Below are positions 1-12,136 of a stretch of DNA of 64,000 nucleotides, piece by piece. Both the position numbers and the translations under genes were made by a program. A model generated the notes under the pieces. It was not told where the DNA came from and did no database searches. It worked only from the letters and a program-made list of their open reading frames with translations. Each line of letters begins with the position of its first letter. Within the stretch, counting starts at the first letter, position 1. The stretch lies in NCBI GenBank assembly GCA_030765045.1, contig CM060966.1:61064022-61128021 (forward strand). The letters run 5' to 3'. Origin of the DNA: Tenodera sinensis (taxonomy: Eukaryota; Arthropoda; Insecta; Mantodea; Mantidae).

Positions 1-171
1 AATAAAGAAAGACAGAAAGAAAGAAAGAAAGAAAAATCAAAGAAATATAGAAAAAAAGAAAGAAAGAAAGAAACATAGAGAGAAAGTAATAAAGAAAGAC
101 AGAAAGAAAGAAAGGATGAAAGAAAGAAAGAAGGAAAAAAGAAAGAATGAACGGAAGAAAGAAAGAAAGAT

Positions 172-202
<31 letters not shown>

Positions 203-355
203 AGAAAGGAAAGAAAGAAGGAAAGAAAGAATGAAACAGAAAGAAAGACAGAAAGAAAGACAGAAAGAAAGACAGAAAGAAAGAAGAAAGAAAGAGAGAA
301 AAAAGAATGGAAGAAAGAAAGAACAAAGGAAAGAAAGAAAGTAGGAGAGAAAGAC

Positions 356-390
<35 letters not shown>

Positions 391-1813
391 CAGAAAGAAA
401 GAAAGAATGAAAGAAAGAAAGAAAGAAATGAAGAAAGCAACAAAGATAGAGAGAAAGAAAGGAAGAAGGCAAGTAAGTAAGAAAGAAAGAGGGAAATAAA
501 GAAAGAATCATAGAAAGAGAGAAAGATAGGAAGTGAGGAAGAGAGAAAGACAGAAAGAAAGAAAGAAACAAAGAAAGAAAAAAAGACAGAATGATGGAAA
601 GGAAGAAAGAGGGAAAGATAGAAAAAAGGAAGAAAGAAAGAGAGAAAGAAAGAAAGGAAGAAAGAGGGAAAGAAAGAAAGAATTAAAGAAAGAGAGAAAG
701 ACAGAAAGAAAGAAAGAAGGCAATAAAGAAAGATAGAAAGAACAAAAAAAATAGAAAGAAAGAAACAAAGAAAGAAAGAAACAAACAAAAAAAGAAAGAT
801 AGAACGAAAGTAAGAAAGAAAGAGAGTAAGAAAGAAAGGAAGAAAGAAAGAAAGGAAGAAAGAAAGAAAGACAAAAAGAAAAAATGGAAAAAAGAAAGAA
901 AGGTAGAAAGAAGGAAGGAAAGGAAGAAAGAAGGAAAGAAAGATAGCAAGAAAGAAAGAAAGACAGAAAGAAACAAAGAAAGAAAGCTTGAAAGAAAGAA
1001 AGAAAGAAAGAAAGAACGAGGGAATGAAAGAAAGAAAGGAAGAAAGAAAGAGAGATAGAAAGAAAGAAAGAAAGAAACAATGAAAGAAAGAAGGAAAGAA
1101 AGAGGGAAGGAAGGAAACAATGGAAGAAAGGAAGCAAGTAAGAAAGAAAGAACAAAAAGGGAAAGAAAGAAAGCATGAAAGAAAGAGAGAAAGAGAGTAA
1201 GTGAGGAAGAGAGAAAGACAGAAAGAAAGAAACAAAGAAACAAAGAAAGAAAGAAGGAAGCCAAGAAAGATAGAAAGAAAGAAACAAAGAAAGACAGAAA
1301 GAAAGGAAGCAAGAAAGAGAGAAACAAAGGAAGAAAGAAAGAAAGACGGAAAGGGAGAAAGAAAGAAAGAAGGAAAGAAAGAAAGAAGTAAGGAAAGAAA
1401 GAAACAAAGAAAGAAAGCAATAAAGAAAGAGAAGAAGAGAGAAAGAGAGAAAGAAAGACAGAAAGAAAGAAAGGAAGGAAGAAAGAAAGAAAGAAAGAAG
1501 GAAAGAAAGAAAGGAAGAAAGAAAGAAAGATGGAAACAAACAAAGAAAGAGAGAAAGAAAGGAAGAAGGAAAGAGAGAGAAAAAAGAAAGGAAGAAAGAA
1601 GGAAAGAAAGAAACAAAGAAAGAAACAAGGTAACAAAGAAAGACAGAAAGGAAGGAAGAAAGAAAAAAGAAAGGAAGAAAGAAAGAAGCAAAGAAGGAAT
1701 GAAAGAATGAAAGAAAGAAAGAAGGAACGAAAGAAAGAAAGAAAGAAAGAAAAATGAAAGAAAGAAGGAAAGAAAGATACAAAGAAAGAAAGAAGGAAGG
1801 AAAAAAGTAAGAC

Positions 1814-1846
<33 letters not shown>

Positions 1847-2931
1847 GGAACAAAGAAAGACAGAAAGAAAGGAAGAAAGAAAGAGAGAAAGAAAGTAAGG
1901 AAGATAGAAGGAAAGAAAGATAGATAGAAAGAACGAAAGAAAGAAAGAAAGAAAGAAACAGTAAAACAAACAAAGAAAGAAACAAAGAAAGAAAGAAAGA
2001 AAGAAGGAAAGAAAATAGAAAGAAAGAAAGAAAGAAAGAAGGAAAGAACGAAAGGAAGAAAGGAAAAAAGAAGAGAGAAGGAAAGACAAAAAGAAAGAAA
2101 GAAAGAAAGAACGAAAGAAAGAAAGAGGGAAAGAAAGGAAGAAAGAAGGAAACAAACAAGCAAACAAAGAAAGAAACAAAGCAAGAACGAAAGAAAGAAG
2201 GAAAGAAAGTAGAAAGAAAGAAAGAAAGAAACAAAGAAACAAAGAAAGAAAAAGGAAGGAAAGAGAGGTGGAAAGAAATAAAGAAAGAAAGAAACAAGGA
2301 AAGAAAGACAGAAAGAAAGGAAGCTTGAAAGAGAGAAACAAAGGAAGAAAGAAAGAAAGATGGAAAGGGAGAAAGAAAGAAAGAAGGAAAGAAGTAAGGA
2401 AAGAAAGAAACAAAGAAAGAAAGAAAGCAATAAAGAAACAGAAGAAGAGAGAAAGAGAGAAAGAAAGACAGAAAGAAAGAAAGGAAGGAAGGAAGAAGGA
2501 AAGAAAGATAGAAAAAAAGAAAGAACGAAAGAAAGAAACAAAAAAGAAAGAAACAAAGAAAGAAAGAAAGAAAGAGGAAGGAAAAAAGGTAGAAAGAAAG
2601 AAAGAAAGAAAGAAGGAAAGAAAGATAGGAAGAAAGAAAGAAGGAAAGAAAGAAAGAAAGAAAGAAAGAGAGTAAGTAGGAAAAAAAGAAAAATAGCAAG
2701 AAAGAAATAAAGATGGAAAAAAAGAAAGAAAGAACGTCAGAAACAAAGAAAGAAGGAACGAAAGAAAGAAAGAAAGAAAGAAAAAAGAAAGAAAGAAGGA
2801 AAGAAAGATCCAAAGCAAGAAAGAAGGAAGGAAAGAAAGTAAAACAGAAAGAAAGAAAGAAAGAAAGAAAGGAACAAGGAAATAAAGATAGAAAGAGAGA
2901 TAGAAACAAAGAAAGGAAGAAAGAAAGATAC

Positions 2932-3386
2932 AAAGAAAGACAAAAGAAAGAAAGAAAGAAAGAAAGAAAGAATGAAAGAAAGATAGAAAGAGAGAAAGAG
3001 AGATAGAAAGAAAGAAAGAAAGAAAGAAATGAAGAAAGAAAGATAGAAAGAAAGAATGAAAGAAAGCAAGTAAGAAAGAAAGAAGAAAAGATGGAAAGAA
3101 AGAATGAGAGATAGAAAGAAAGAAAGAAAGAAAGGGAGCAAGTAAGAAAGAAAGAAAGAAAGAGAGAAAACAGGAAGAAGGAAAGAGAGAAAGAAGGATA
3201 GAAAAAAAAACAAACAAGCAAAGAAAGACACAAAGACGGGAACAAAGAAAGACAGAAAAAAGAAAGAGGGAAAGAAAGAAAGAATGAAAGAAAGAAAGCA
3301 AGTAAGAAGGCAAGTAAGAAAGAAAGAAAGAAGGAAAGAAAGAAAGAATGAAAGAAAGAGAGAAAGAGAGGAAGAGAGAAAGCTAA

Positions 3387-3418
<32 letters not shown>

Positions 3419-3433
3419 AAAAAAGAAAGAGAC

Positions 3434-3467
<34 letters not shown>

Positions 3468-3580
3468 GGAACAAAGAATGACACAAAGAAAGGAAGAAAG
3501 AAAGAGAGAAAGAATGAAAGCAAGAAAGAAGGAAAGAAAGATAGAAAGAAAGAACGAAAGAAAGAAACAAAGAAACAGTC

Positions 3581-3611
<31 letters not shown>

Positions 3612-5603
3612 GAAAATAGAAAGAAAGAAAGAAAGAAAGAAAGAAGGAAAGAAAGAAACGAAGAAAGGAAACAAGAAGAAAGAAGGAACGACAAAAAGAA
3701 AGAACTTAAGAAATAAGGAAAGAAAGGAAGAAAGAAAGAAACAAACAAAGAAACAAAGAAAGAAAGAAAGAAAGAAAGAAGGAAAGAAAATAGAAAGAAA
3801 GAAAGAAACAAGGAATCAAAGAAAGGAAGAAAGGAAAAAAGAAGATAGAAGGAAAGACAAAAAGAAAGAAAGAAAGAAAGAAAGTACGAAAGAAAGAAAG
3901 AAGGAAAGAAAGCAAGAAAGAAAGAAAGAATGGAAGGAAGAAAGAAAGAAAGATAGAAAGAAAGAAAGAAAGAAAGCAAGTAAGAAAGAAAGAAAGAGGG
4001 AAAGAAAGAAAAAATGAAAGAAAGAGGGAAAGAGAGGAAGTATGGAAGAGCGAAAGACAGAAAGAAACAAAGAAACAAAGAAAGAAAGAAAGAAAGAAAG
4101 AAAGAATGAAAGAATGAAAGAAATGGAGGAAGAGAGGAAGAGAGGAATAGAGAAAGAATGGAAGAATGAAAGAAGTAACGAAAGATAGAAAGAAGAAGCA
4201 AATAAAGATAGGAAGAAAGAGAGAAAGACAGAAAGAAAGAAAGGAAGAAAGAAAGAAAGGAAGAAAGAAAGAAAGCAACAAAGAAAGGAGCAAAGAAAGA
4301 ACGAAAGAATGCAGGAAAGAAAAATCAAGAAAGAAAGAAAAGAAGAAAGAAAGAAAGTTACAAAGAAAGAAAGAAGGAAAGAAAGAAAGAAGCAAGGGAA
4401 TAAAGATAGAAAATAAGATAGAAACGAAGAAAGAAAGAAACAAAAAAGTAAGACTAAAGAAAGGAAGAAAGAAAGAGAGCAAAAATAATGGAAGAAAGAA
4501 AGAGAGAAAAAAGGAAATAAAGAAAGAAAGTAGGAAAGAAAGACAGAAAGAAAGAAAGAAAGAAAGAAATGAGGAAAGAAAGATAGGGAGATAGAAAGAA
4601 AGCAGGTAAGTAAGAAAGAAAGAGGGAAATAAAGAAAGAATGATAGAAAGAGAGAAAGAGAGGAAGTGAGGAAGAGAGAAAGACAGAAAGAAAGAAAGAA
4701 ATAAAGAATGATGGAAAGCAAGAAAGAAGGAAAGATAGAAAGAAGGAAGAAAGAAAGAGAGAAAGAAAGAAAGGAAGAAAGAGGGAAAGAAAGAAAGAAT
4801 TAAAGAAAGAGACAAAGACAGAAAGAAAGAAACAAAGAAAGCAATAAAGAAAGAAAGAAAGAACAAAAAAGATTGAAACAAAGAAAGAAAGAAACAAACA
4901 AACAAAGAAAGATAGAAGGAAAGTAAGAAAGAAAGAGAGAAAGAAAGAAAGGAAGAAAGAAAGAAAGACAGAAAGAAAAAATGGAAAAAAGCAAGAAAGA
5001 TAGAAAGTAAGAAAGAAAGAAAGAAAGGAAGAAAGAAGGAAAAAAAGATAGCAAGAAAGAAAGAAAGACAGAAAGAAACAAAGAAAGAAAGAAAGATTGA
5101 AAGAAAGAAAGAAAATAAAGAAAGAGGGAATTAAAGAAAGAAAGGAAGAAAGAAAGAGAGATAGAAAGAAAGAAAGAATGAAAGAAAAAAGGAAAGAAAG
5201 AGGGAAGGAAGGAAACAATGAAAGAAAGGAAGCAAGTAAGAAAGATAGAAAAGAAGAAAGAATGAAAGTATGAAAGAAAGAGAGAAAAAGAGGAAGTGAG
5301 GAAGAGAGAAAGACAGAAAGAAAGAACGAAACAAAGAAATAAAGAAAGAAAGAAACAAAGAAAGACAGAAAGAAAGGAATCAAGATAGGAAGAAACAAAG
5401 GAAGAAAGAAAGAAAGACGGAAAGGGAGAAAGAAAGAAAGAAGGAAAGAAAGAAAGAAGTAAGGAAAGAAAGATACAAAGAAAGAAAGAAAGCAATAAAG
5501 AAAGAGAAGAAGAGAGAAAGACAGAAAGAAAGAAAGAAAAAAAGAAAGAAAGGAAGGAAGGAAGAAAGAAGGAAAGAAAGATAGAACAAAGGAAAGAACA
5601 AAA

Positions 5604-5638
<35 letters not shown>

Positions 5639-5938
5639 CAAAGAAGGAAAGAAAGGTAGAAAGAAATAAAGAAAGAAAGAAAAAAGGAAAGAAAGACAGA
5701 AAGAAAGGAAGCAAGAATGAGAGAAACAAAGGAAGAAAGAAAGACGGAAAGGGATAAAGAAAGAAAGAAAGAAGGAAAGAAAGAAAGAAGTAAGTAAAGA
5801 AAGAAAGAAAGAAAGAAAGAAAGCAATAAAGAAAGAAAGCAATAAAGAAAGAGAAGAAGAGAGAAAGAGAGAAAGAAAGACAGAAAGAAAGAAAGGAAGG
5901 AAGAAATAAGGAAAGAAAGATAGAAAGAAAGAAAGAAC

Positions 5939-5970
<32 letters not shown>

Positions 5971-7010
5971 CAAGGAGAGAAAGGGGAAGGAAAGAAAGGT
6001 AGAAAGAAAGAAAGAAAGAAAGAAAGGAAGGAAGAAAGAAAGAAGGAAAGAAAGAAAGAAAGAAAGAAAGAGAGTAAGTAGGAAAAAAAGAAAAATAGCA
6101 AGAAAGAAATAAAGATGGAAAAAAAGAAAGAAAGAAAGTCAGAAACAGAGAAAGAAGGAACGAAAGAAAGAAAGAAAGAAAAAAGAAGGAAAGAAGCAAA
6201 GAAAGACACAAAGCAAGAAAGAAGGAAGGAAAGAAAGTAAGACAGAAAGAAAGAAAGAAAGAAACAAGGAAATAAAGATACAAAGAGAGATAGATACAAA
6301 GAAAGGAAGAAAGAAAGAAACAAAGAAAAACAAAAGAAAGGAAGAAAGAAAGAAAGAAAGAAGCAAAGAAAGAAAGATAGATAGATAGAAAGAAAGAAAG
6401 AAAGTAAGAAAGAAAGAAAGAATGAAAGAAAGAGAGAAAGGGAGGAAGAGAGATAGAAAGAAAGAAAGAAAGAAAGAAAGAAATGAAGAAAGAAAGATAG
6501 AAAGAAAGAATGAAAGAAAGCAAGTAAGAAAGAAAGAAGGAAAAATGGAATGAAAGAATGAGAGATAGAAAGAAAGAAAGAAAGGGAGCAAGTAAGAAAG
6601 AAAGAAAGAAAGAAAGAAAGAGAGAAAACAGGAAAAAAGAAATAAAAGAAAGAATGAAGGAAAGAAAGAAACAAACAAACAAGCAAAGAAAGACACAAAG
6701 AAGGGAACAAAGAAAGACAGAAAAAAGAAAGAGGGAAAGAAACAAAGAATGAAAGAAAGAAAACAAGTAAGAAGGCAAGTAAGAAAGAAAGAAGGAAAGA
6801 AAGAGAGAAAGAGAGGAAGAGAGAACGCTAAAAGAAAGAAAGAAAGAGGCAAAGAAAGAAAGATAGAAAGAAAGAAACAAAGAAAGAAAGGAACAAAGAA
6901 AGACAGAAAGAAAGGAAGAAAGAAAGAGAGAAAGAAAGAACGAAAGGAAGGAAGAAGGAAAGAAAGATAGAACGAAAGAACGAAAGAAAGAAAGAAAGAA
7001 ACAGTCAAAC
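2932..7010 (+). repeat. Internal partial duplication inside A1 (two related half-units)
   Basis: Two related segments lie in tandem inside family A. Landmark pairs are CAAGTAAGAAGGCAAGTAAG at 3299 and 6764 (3465 bp apart), ACAGTC at 3575 and 7001 (3426 bp), and the GTAAGTAAG plus GAGGGAAATAAAG block near 472 and 4606 (about 4130 bp). The unequal spacings show that indels of several hundred bases have accumulated since duplication. This duplication predates the 8.2 kb one, because A2 (11555 and 15008) and A3 (22527 and 25961) carry the same pair. Boundaries are approximate. Confidence 0.7.
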
Positions 7011-7391
7011 AATCACAGAAAGAAACAAAGAAAGAAAGAAGGAAAGAAAGTATAAAGAAAGAAAGAAAGAAAGAAGGAAAGAAAGAAAGGAAGAAAGGAA
7101 AAAAGAAGAACGAAGGAAAGACAAAAAGAATGAAAGAAAGAACGAAAGAAAGAAAGAAGGAAAGAAAGGGAGAAAGAAAGAAAGAAACAAACAAACGAAG
7201 AAAGAAACAAAGAAAGAAAGAAAGAAGGAAAGAAAGTAGAAAGAAAGAAAGAAAGAAGGAAGGAAAGAAAGAAAGGAAGAAAGGAAAAGAGAAGAAAGAA
7301 GGAAAGACAAAAAGAAAGAAAGAAAGAAAGAAAGAACGAAAGAAAGAAAGAAGGAAAGAAAGGAAGAAAGGAAGAAAGAAACATAGAAAAA

Positions 7392-7393
<2 letters not shown>

Positions 7394-7469
<76 letters not shown>
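7394..7469 (+). repeat. Perfect GAAA tract, 19 units
   Basis: There are 19 uninterrupted GAAA units, inside a pyrimidine-free stretch running from 7385 to 7490 (106 nt). The corresponding place in A2 (around 15637-15665) is much shorter, so this tract expanded or contracted after the A1/A2 duplication. It is one of the two longest perfect tracts in the window. Confidence 0.93.
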
Positions 7470-7470
<1 letters not shown>

Positions 7471-7485
7471 GAAAAAAGAAAGAAA

Positions 7486-7536
7486 GAAAATCAGACAGAA
7501 AGAAGGAAAATTAGAAAGGAAGAATGAAAGAAACAT

Positions 7537-7567
<31 letters not shown>

Positions 7568-8315
7568 ATGGAAGAAAGAACGAAAGATAGAAAGAATGGA
7601 AGAAAGAAAGAAAGAAGGAAAGAAATAAAGAATGAATGAAAGAGAGAAAGAGAGGAAGAGAAGAAGAGAGAAAGACAGAAAGAAAGAAATAAAGACAGAA
7701 AGAATGGAAGAAAGAAAGAAAGAAAGAATGTAAAAAAGAAAGAAAGAAAGAAAGAAGGAAAGCAAGATAGAAAGAAAGAAAGAAATAAAGACAGAAAGAA
7801 TGGAAGAAAGAAAGAAAGAAAGTAAAAAAGAAACTAAGCAAGAGGGAAAGAAAGCAAGAAAGAAAGAAAGAGGGAAAGGAAGAAAGAAGGGAAGAAAGAA
7901 CGAACGATGAACAGAAACAAAGAAAGAAAGAAAGAAAGAGAGAAAGAAAGATATAAACAAATAAAGAAAGACAGAACGACAGAAAGAAAGAAAAAATCAA
8001 GAAACAAAGAGGGTAAGAAAGATACAAACAAACAAAGGAAGAAAGAAGGAAAGAAAAAAAGAAAGAAAAAAGAAAGAAAGAAACTAAGAAAGAAACAAAA
8101 AAATTGAAAGAAAGAAAAGAAGAAAGGGAGATAGATGGAAAGAAAGAAAGAAGGAAACTATCAAGAAGCAAAGAAAGAAAGAAAGGAAGAAGGAAACAAG
8201 AAAGGAACAAAGAAAGAAAGAAAGAAGGAAACAAGAATGAAACAAAGAAAAAGAGAAAGAAAGAGAAGAAGATAGGAAGAGAGAAAGAGAGAAAGAAAGA
8301 AAGATGGAAAGAAAA
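7486..8315 (+). repeat. Spacer module D, copy 1 (with anchor at 7507)
   Basis: The segment opens with the AAAATTAG anchor (AAAATTA at 7507-7513) and then contains AATGAATGAAAG at 7631, the ATAAACAAATAAAG region near 7950 and several AACAAG words. It is homologous to about 19230-19975: AATGAATGAAAG recurs at 19353 (offset 11722) and the downstream ATCAAAGAAATATAG at 8347 and 20044 (offset 11697). In both places D lies directly upstream of a family A copy, so D plus A moved or was duplicated as one block. Confidence 0.75.
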
Positions 8316-8411
8316 AATAAAGAAAGACAGAAAGAAAGAAAGAAAAATCAAAGAAATATAGAAAAAAAGAAAGAAAGAAAGAAACATAGAGAGAAAGTAA
8401 TAAAGAAAGAC

Positions 8412-8445
<34 letters not shown>

Positions 8446-10058
8446 GATGAAAGAAAGAAAGAAGGAAAAAAGAAAGAATGAACGGAAGAAAGAAAGAAAG
8501 ATAGAAAGAAAGAAAGAAAGAAGAAAGGAAAGAAAGAAGGAAAGAAAGAATGAAACAGAAAGAAAGAAAGACAGAAAGAAAGACAGAAAGAAAGAAGAAA
8601 GAAAGAGAGAAAGAAAGAACAAAGGAAAGAAAGAAAGTAGGAGAGAAAGACAGAAAGAAAGAAAGAAAGAAAGACAGAAAGAAAGAAAGAATGAAAGAAA
8701 GAAAGAAATGAAGAAAGCAACAAAGATAGAGAGAGAGAAAGGAAGAAGGCAAGTAAGTAAGAAAGAAAGAGGGAAATAAAGAAAGAATCATAGAAAGAGA
8801 GAAAGATAGGAAGTGAGGAAGAGAGAAAGACAGAAAGAAAGAAAGAAACAAAGAAAGAAAAAAAGACAGAATGATGGAAAGGAAGAAAGAGGGAAAGATA
8901 GAAAAAAGGAAGAAAGAAAGAGAGAAAGAAAGAAAGGAAGAAAGAGGGACAGAAAGAAAGAATTAAAGAAAGAGAGAAAGACAGAAAGAAAGAAAGAAGG
9001 CAATAAAGAAAGATAGAAAGAACAAAAAAAATAGAAAGAAAGAAACAAAGAAAGAAACAAACAAACAAAAAAAGAAAGATAGAACGAAAGTAAGAAAGAG
9101 AGTAAGAAAGAAAGGAAGAAAGAAAGAAAGACAAAAAGAAAAAATGGAAAAAAGAAAGAAAGGTAGAAAGAAGGAAGGAAAGGAAGAAAGAAGGAAAGAA
9201 AGATAGCAAGAAAGAAAGAAAGACAGAAAGAAACAAAGAAAGGAAGCTTGAAAGAAAGAAAGAAAGAAAGAACGAGGGAATGAAAGAAAGATAGGAAGAA
9301 AGAAAGAGAGATAGAAAGAAAGAAAGAAAGAAAGAAGGAAAGAAAGAGGGAAGGAAGGAAACAATGGAAGAAAAGAAGCAAGTAAGAAAGAAAGAACAAA
9401 AAGGGAAAGAAAGAAAGCATGAAAGAAAGAGAGAAAGAGAGTAAGTGAGGAAGAGAGAAAGACAGAAAGAAAGAAACAAAGAAACAAAGAAAGAAAGAAG
9501 GAAGCCAAGAAAGATAGAAAGAAAGAAACAAAGAAAGACAGAAAGAAAGGAAGCAAGAAAGAGAGAAACAAAGGAAGAAAGAAAGAAAGACGGAAAGGGA
9601 GAAAGAAAGAAAGAAGGAAAGAAAGAAAGAAGTACGGAAAGAAAGAAACAAAGAAAGAAAGAAAGCAATAAAGAAAGAGAAGAAGAGAGAAAGAGAGAAA
9701 GAAAGACAGAAAGAAAGAAAGGAAGGAAGAAAGAAAGAAAGAAGGAAAGAAAGAAAGGAAGAAAGAAAGAAAGATGGAAACAAACAAAGAAAGAGAGAAA
9801 GAAAGGAAGAAGGAAAGAGAGAGAAAAAAGAAAGGAAGAAAGAAGGAAAGAAAGAAACAAAGAAAGAAACAAGGTAACAAAGAAAGACAGAAAGGAAGGA
9901 AGAAAGAAAAAAGAAAGGAAGAAAGAAAGAAGCAAAGAAGGAATGAAAGAATGAAAGAAAGAAAGAAGGAACGAAAGAAAGAAAGAAAGAAAGAAAAATG
10001 AAAGAAAGAAGGAAAGAAAGATACAAAGAAAGAAAGAAGGAAGGAAAAAAAGTAAGAC

Positions 10059-10091
<33 letters not shown>

Positions 10092-11179
10092 GGAACAAAG
10101 AAAGACAGAAAGAAAGGAAGAAAGAAAGAGAGAAAGAAAGAAAGGAAGAAAGAAGGAAAGAAAGATAGATAGAAAGAACGAAAGAAAGAAAGAAAGAAAG
10201 AAACAGTAAAACAAACAAAGAAAGAAACAAAGAAAGAAAGAAAGAAGGAAAGAAAATAGAAGGAAAGAAAGAAAGAAAGAAGGAAAGAACGAAAGGAAGA
10301 AAGGAAAAAAGAAGAGAGAAGGAAAGACAAAAAGAAAGAAAGAAAGAAAGAACGAAAGAAAGAAAGAGGGAAAGAAAGGAAGAAAGAAGGAAACAAACAA
10401 GCAAACAAAGAAAGAAACAAAGCAAGAACGAAAGAAAGAAGGAAAGAAAGTAGAAAGAAAGAAAGAAAGAAACAAAGAAACAAAGAAAGAAAAAGGAAGG
10501 AAAGAGAGGTGGAAAGAAATAAAGAAAGAAAGAAACAAGGAAAGAAAGACAGAAAGAAAGGAAGCTTGAAAGAGAGAAACAAAGGAAGAAAGAAAGAAAG
10601 ATGGAAAGGGAGAAAGAAAGAAAGAAGGAAAGAAGTAAGGAAAGAAAGAAACAAAGAAAGAAAGAAAGCAATAAAGAAAGAGAAGAAGAGAGAAAGAGAT
10701 AAAGAAAGACAGAAAGAAAGAAAGGAAGGAAGGAAGAAGGAAAGAAAGATAGAAAAAAAGAAAGAACGAAAGAAAGAAACAAAAAAGAAAGAAACAAAGA
10801 AAGAAAGAAAGAAAGAGGAAGGAAAAAAGGTAGAACGAAAGAAAGAAAGAAAGAAGGAAAGAAAGAAAGGAAGAAAGAAAGAAGGAAAGAAAGAAAGAAA
10901 GAAAGAAAGAGAGTAAGTAGGAAAAAAAGAAAAATAGCAAGAAAGAAATAAAGATGGAAAAAAAGAAAGAAAGAACGTCAGAAACAAAGAAAGAAGGAAC
11001 GAAAGAAAGAAAGAAAAAAGAAAGAAAGAAGGAAAGAAAGATCCAAAGCAAGAAAGAAGGAAGGAAAGAAAGTAAAACAGAAAGAAAAAAGAAAGAAAGA
11101 AAGAAAGGAACAAGGAAATAAAGATAGAAGGAGAGATAGAAACAAAGAAAGGAAGAAAGAAAGATACAAAGAAAGACAA

Positions 11180-11215
<36 letters not shown>

Positions 11216-11387
11216 ATGAAAGAAAGATAGAAAGAGAGAAAGAGAGATAGAAAGAAAGAAAGAAAGAAAGAAATGAAGAAAGAAAGATAGAAAGAAAGAA
11301 TGAAAGAAAGCAAGTAAGAAAGAAAGAAGAAAAGATGGAAAGAAAGAATGAGAGATAGAAAGAAAGAAAGAAAGAAAGGGAGCAAGT

Positions 11388-11419
<32 letters not shown>

Positions 11420-11824
11420 GAGAAAACAGGAAGAAGGAAAGAGAGAAAGAAGGATAGAAAAAAAAACAAACAAGCAAAGAAAGACACAAAGACGGGAACA
11501 AAGAAAGACAGAAAAAAGAAAGAGGGAAAGAAAGAAAGAATGAAAGAAAGAAAGCAAGTAAGAAGGCAAGTAAGAAAGAAAGAAAGAAGGAAAGAAAGAA
11601 AGAATGAAAGATAGAGAGAAAGAGAGGAAGAGAGAAAGCTAAAAGAAAGAAAGAAAGAAAGAAAGAAAAAAAGAAAGAGGCAAGAAAGAAAGAAAGAAAC
11701 AAAGAAAGAAAGGAACAAAGAATGACACAAAGAAAGGAAGAAAGAAAGAGAGAAAGAATGAAAGCAAGAAAGAAGGAAAGAAAGATAGAAAGAAAGAACG
11801 AAAGAAAGAAACAAAGAAACAGTC

Positions 11825-11855
<31 letters not shown>

Positions 11856-12093
11856 GAAAATAGAAAGAAAGAAAGAAAGAAAGAAGGAAAGAAAGAAACG
11901 AAGAAAGGAAACAAGAAGAAAGAAGGAACGACAAAAAGAAAGAACTTAAGAAAGAAGGAAAGAAAGGAAGAAAGAAAGAAACAAACAAAGAAACAAAGAA
12001 AGAAAGAAAGAAGGAAAGAAAATAGAAAGAAAGAAAGAAACAAGGAATTAAAGAAAGGAAGAAAGGAAAAAAGAAGAAAGAAGGAAAGACAAA

Positions 12094-12136
<43 letters not shown>

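Larger units (their letters stand above)
1..7485 (+). repeat. Higher-order repeat family A, copy 1 (A1), left end possibly truncated by the window
   Basis: The copy starts with ATCAAAGAAATATAG at 36, a word that recurs at 8347 (A2) and 20044 (A3). Other landmarks are AAGTAAGTAAG at 471, GCAATAAAG at 1417 and 2427, AAGCTT at 984 and 2321, CAAGTAAGAAGGCAAGTAAG at 3299 and 6764, ACAGTC at 3575 and 7001, and AAGTAACG at 4173. These recur in the same order in A2 at offsets of 8311 falling to 8241-8248, so the unit is a true segmental duplicate and not chance similarity of simple sequence. It ends at the anchor motif (AAAATTAG at 7507), after which A1 and A2 continue into different modules. Confidence 0.9.

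Noticed and set aside
116..499. Lys/Glu/Arg-rich plus-strand frames as charged or coiled-coil proteins
   Set aside because: Any GAAA repeat translates to Lys-Glu-Arg-Lys in every plus frame. Ends fall wherever a T variant creates a stop, and lengths differ between duplicated copies.
984..989. Recurrent AAGCTT as a functional element
   Set aside because: It is found only a few times, inside copies of the same A sub-block (984, 2321, 9244, 10562, 21508), so it is a duplication landmark and not independent evidence of function.
7491..11702. 1403-codon open frame on the minus strand (and others of 1333, 1224 and 1114 codons) as genes
   Set aside because: The product is only Phe/Leu/Ser-rich repetition in register with TTTC, overlapping frames are equally open, and copies shift frame freely by indels between duplicates. 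There is no domain, codon bias, start context or conserved end.
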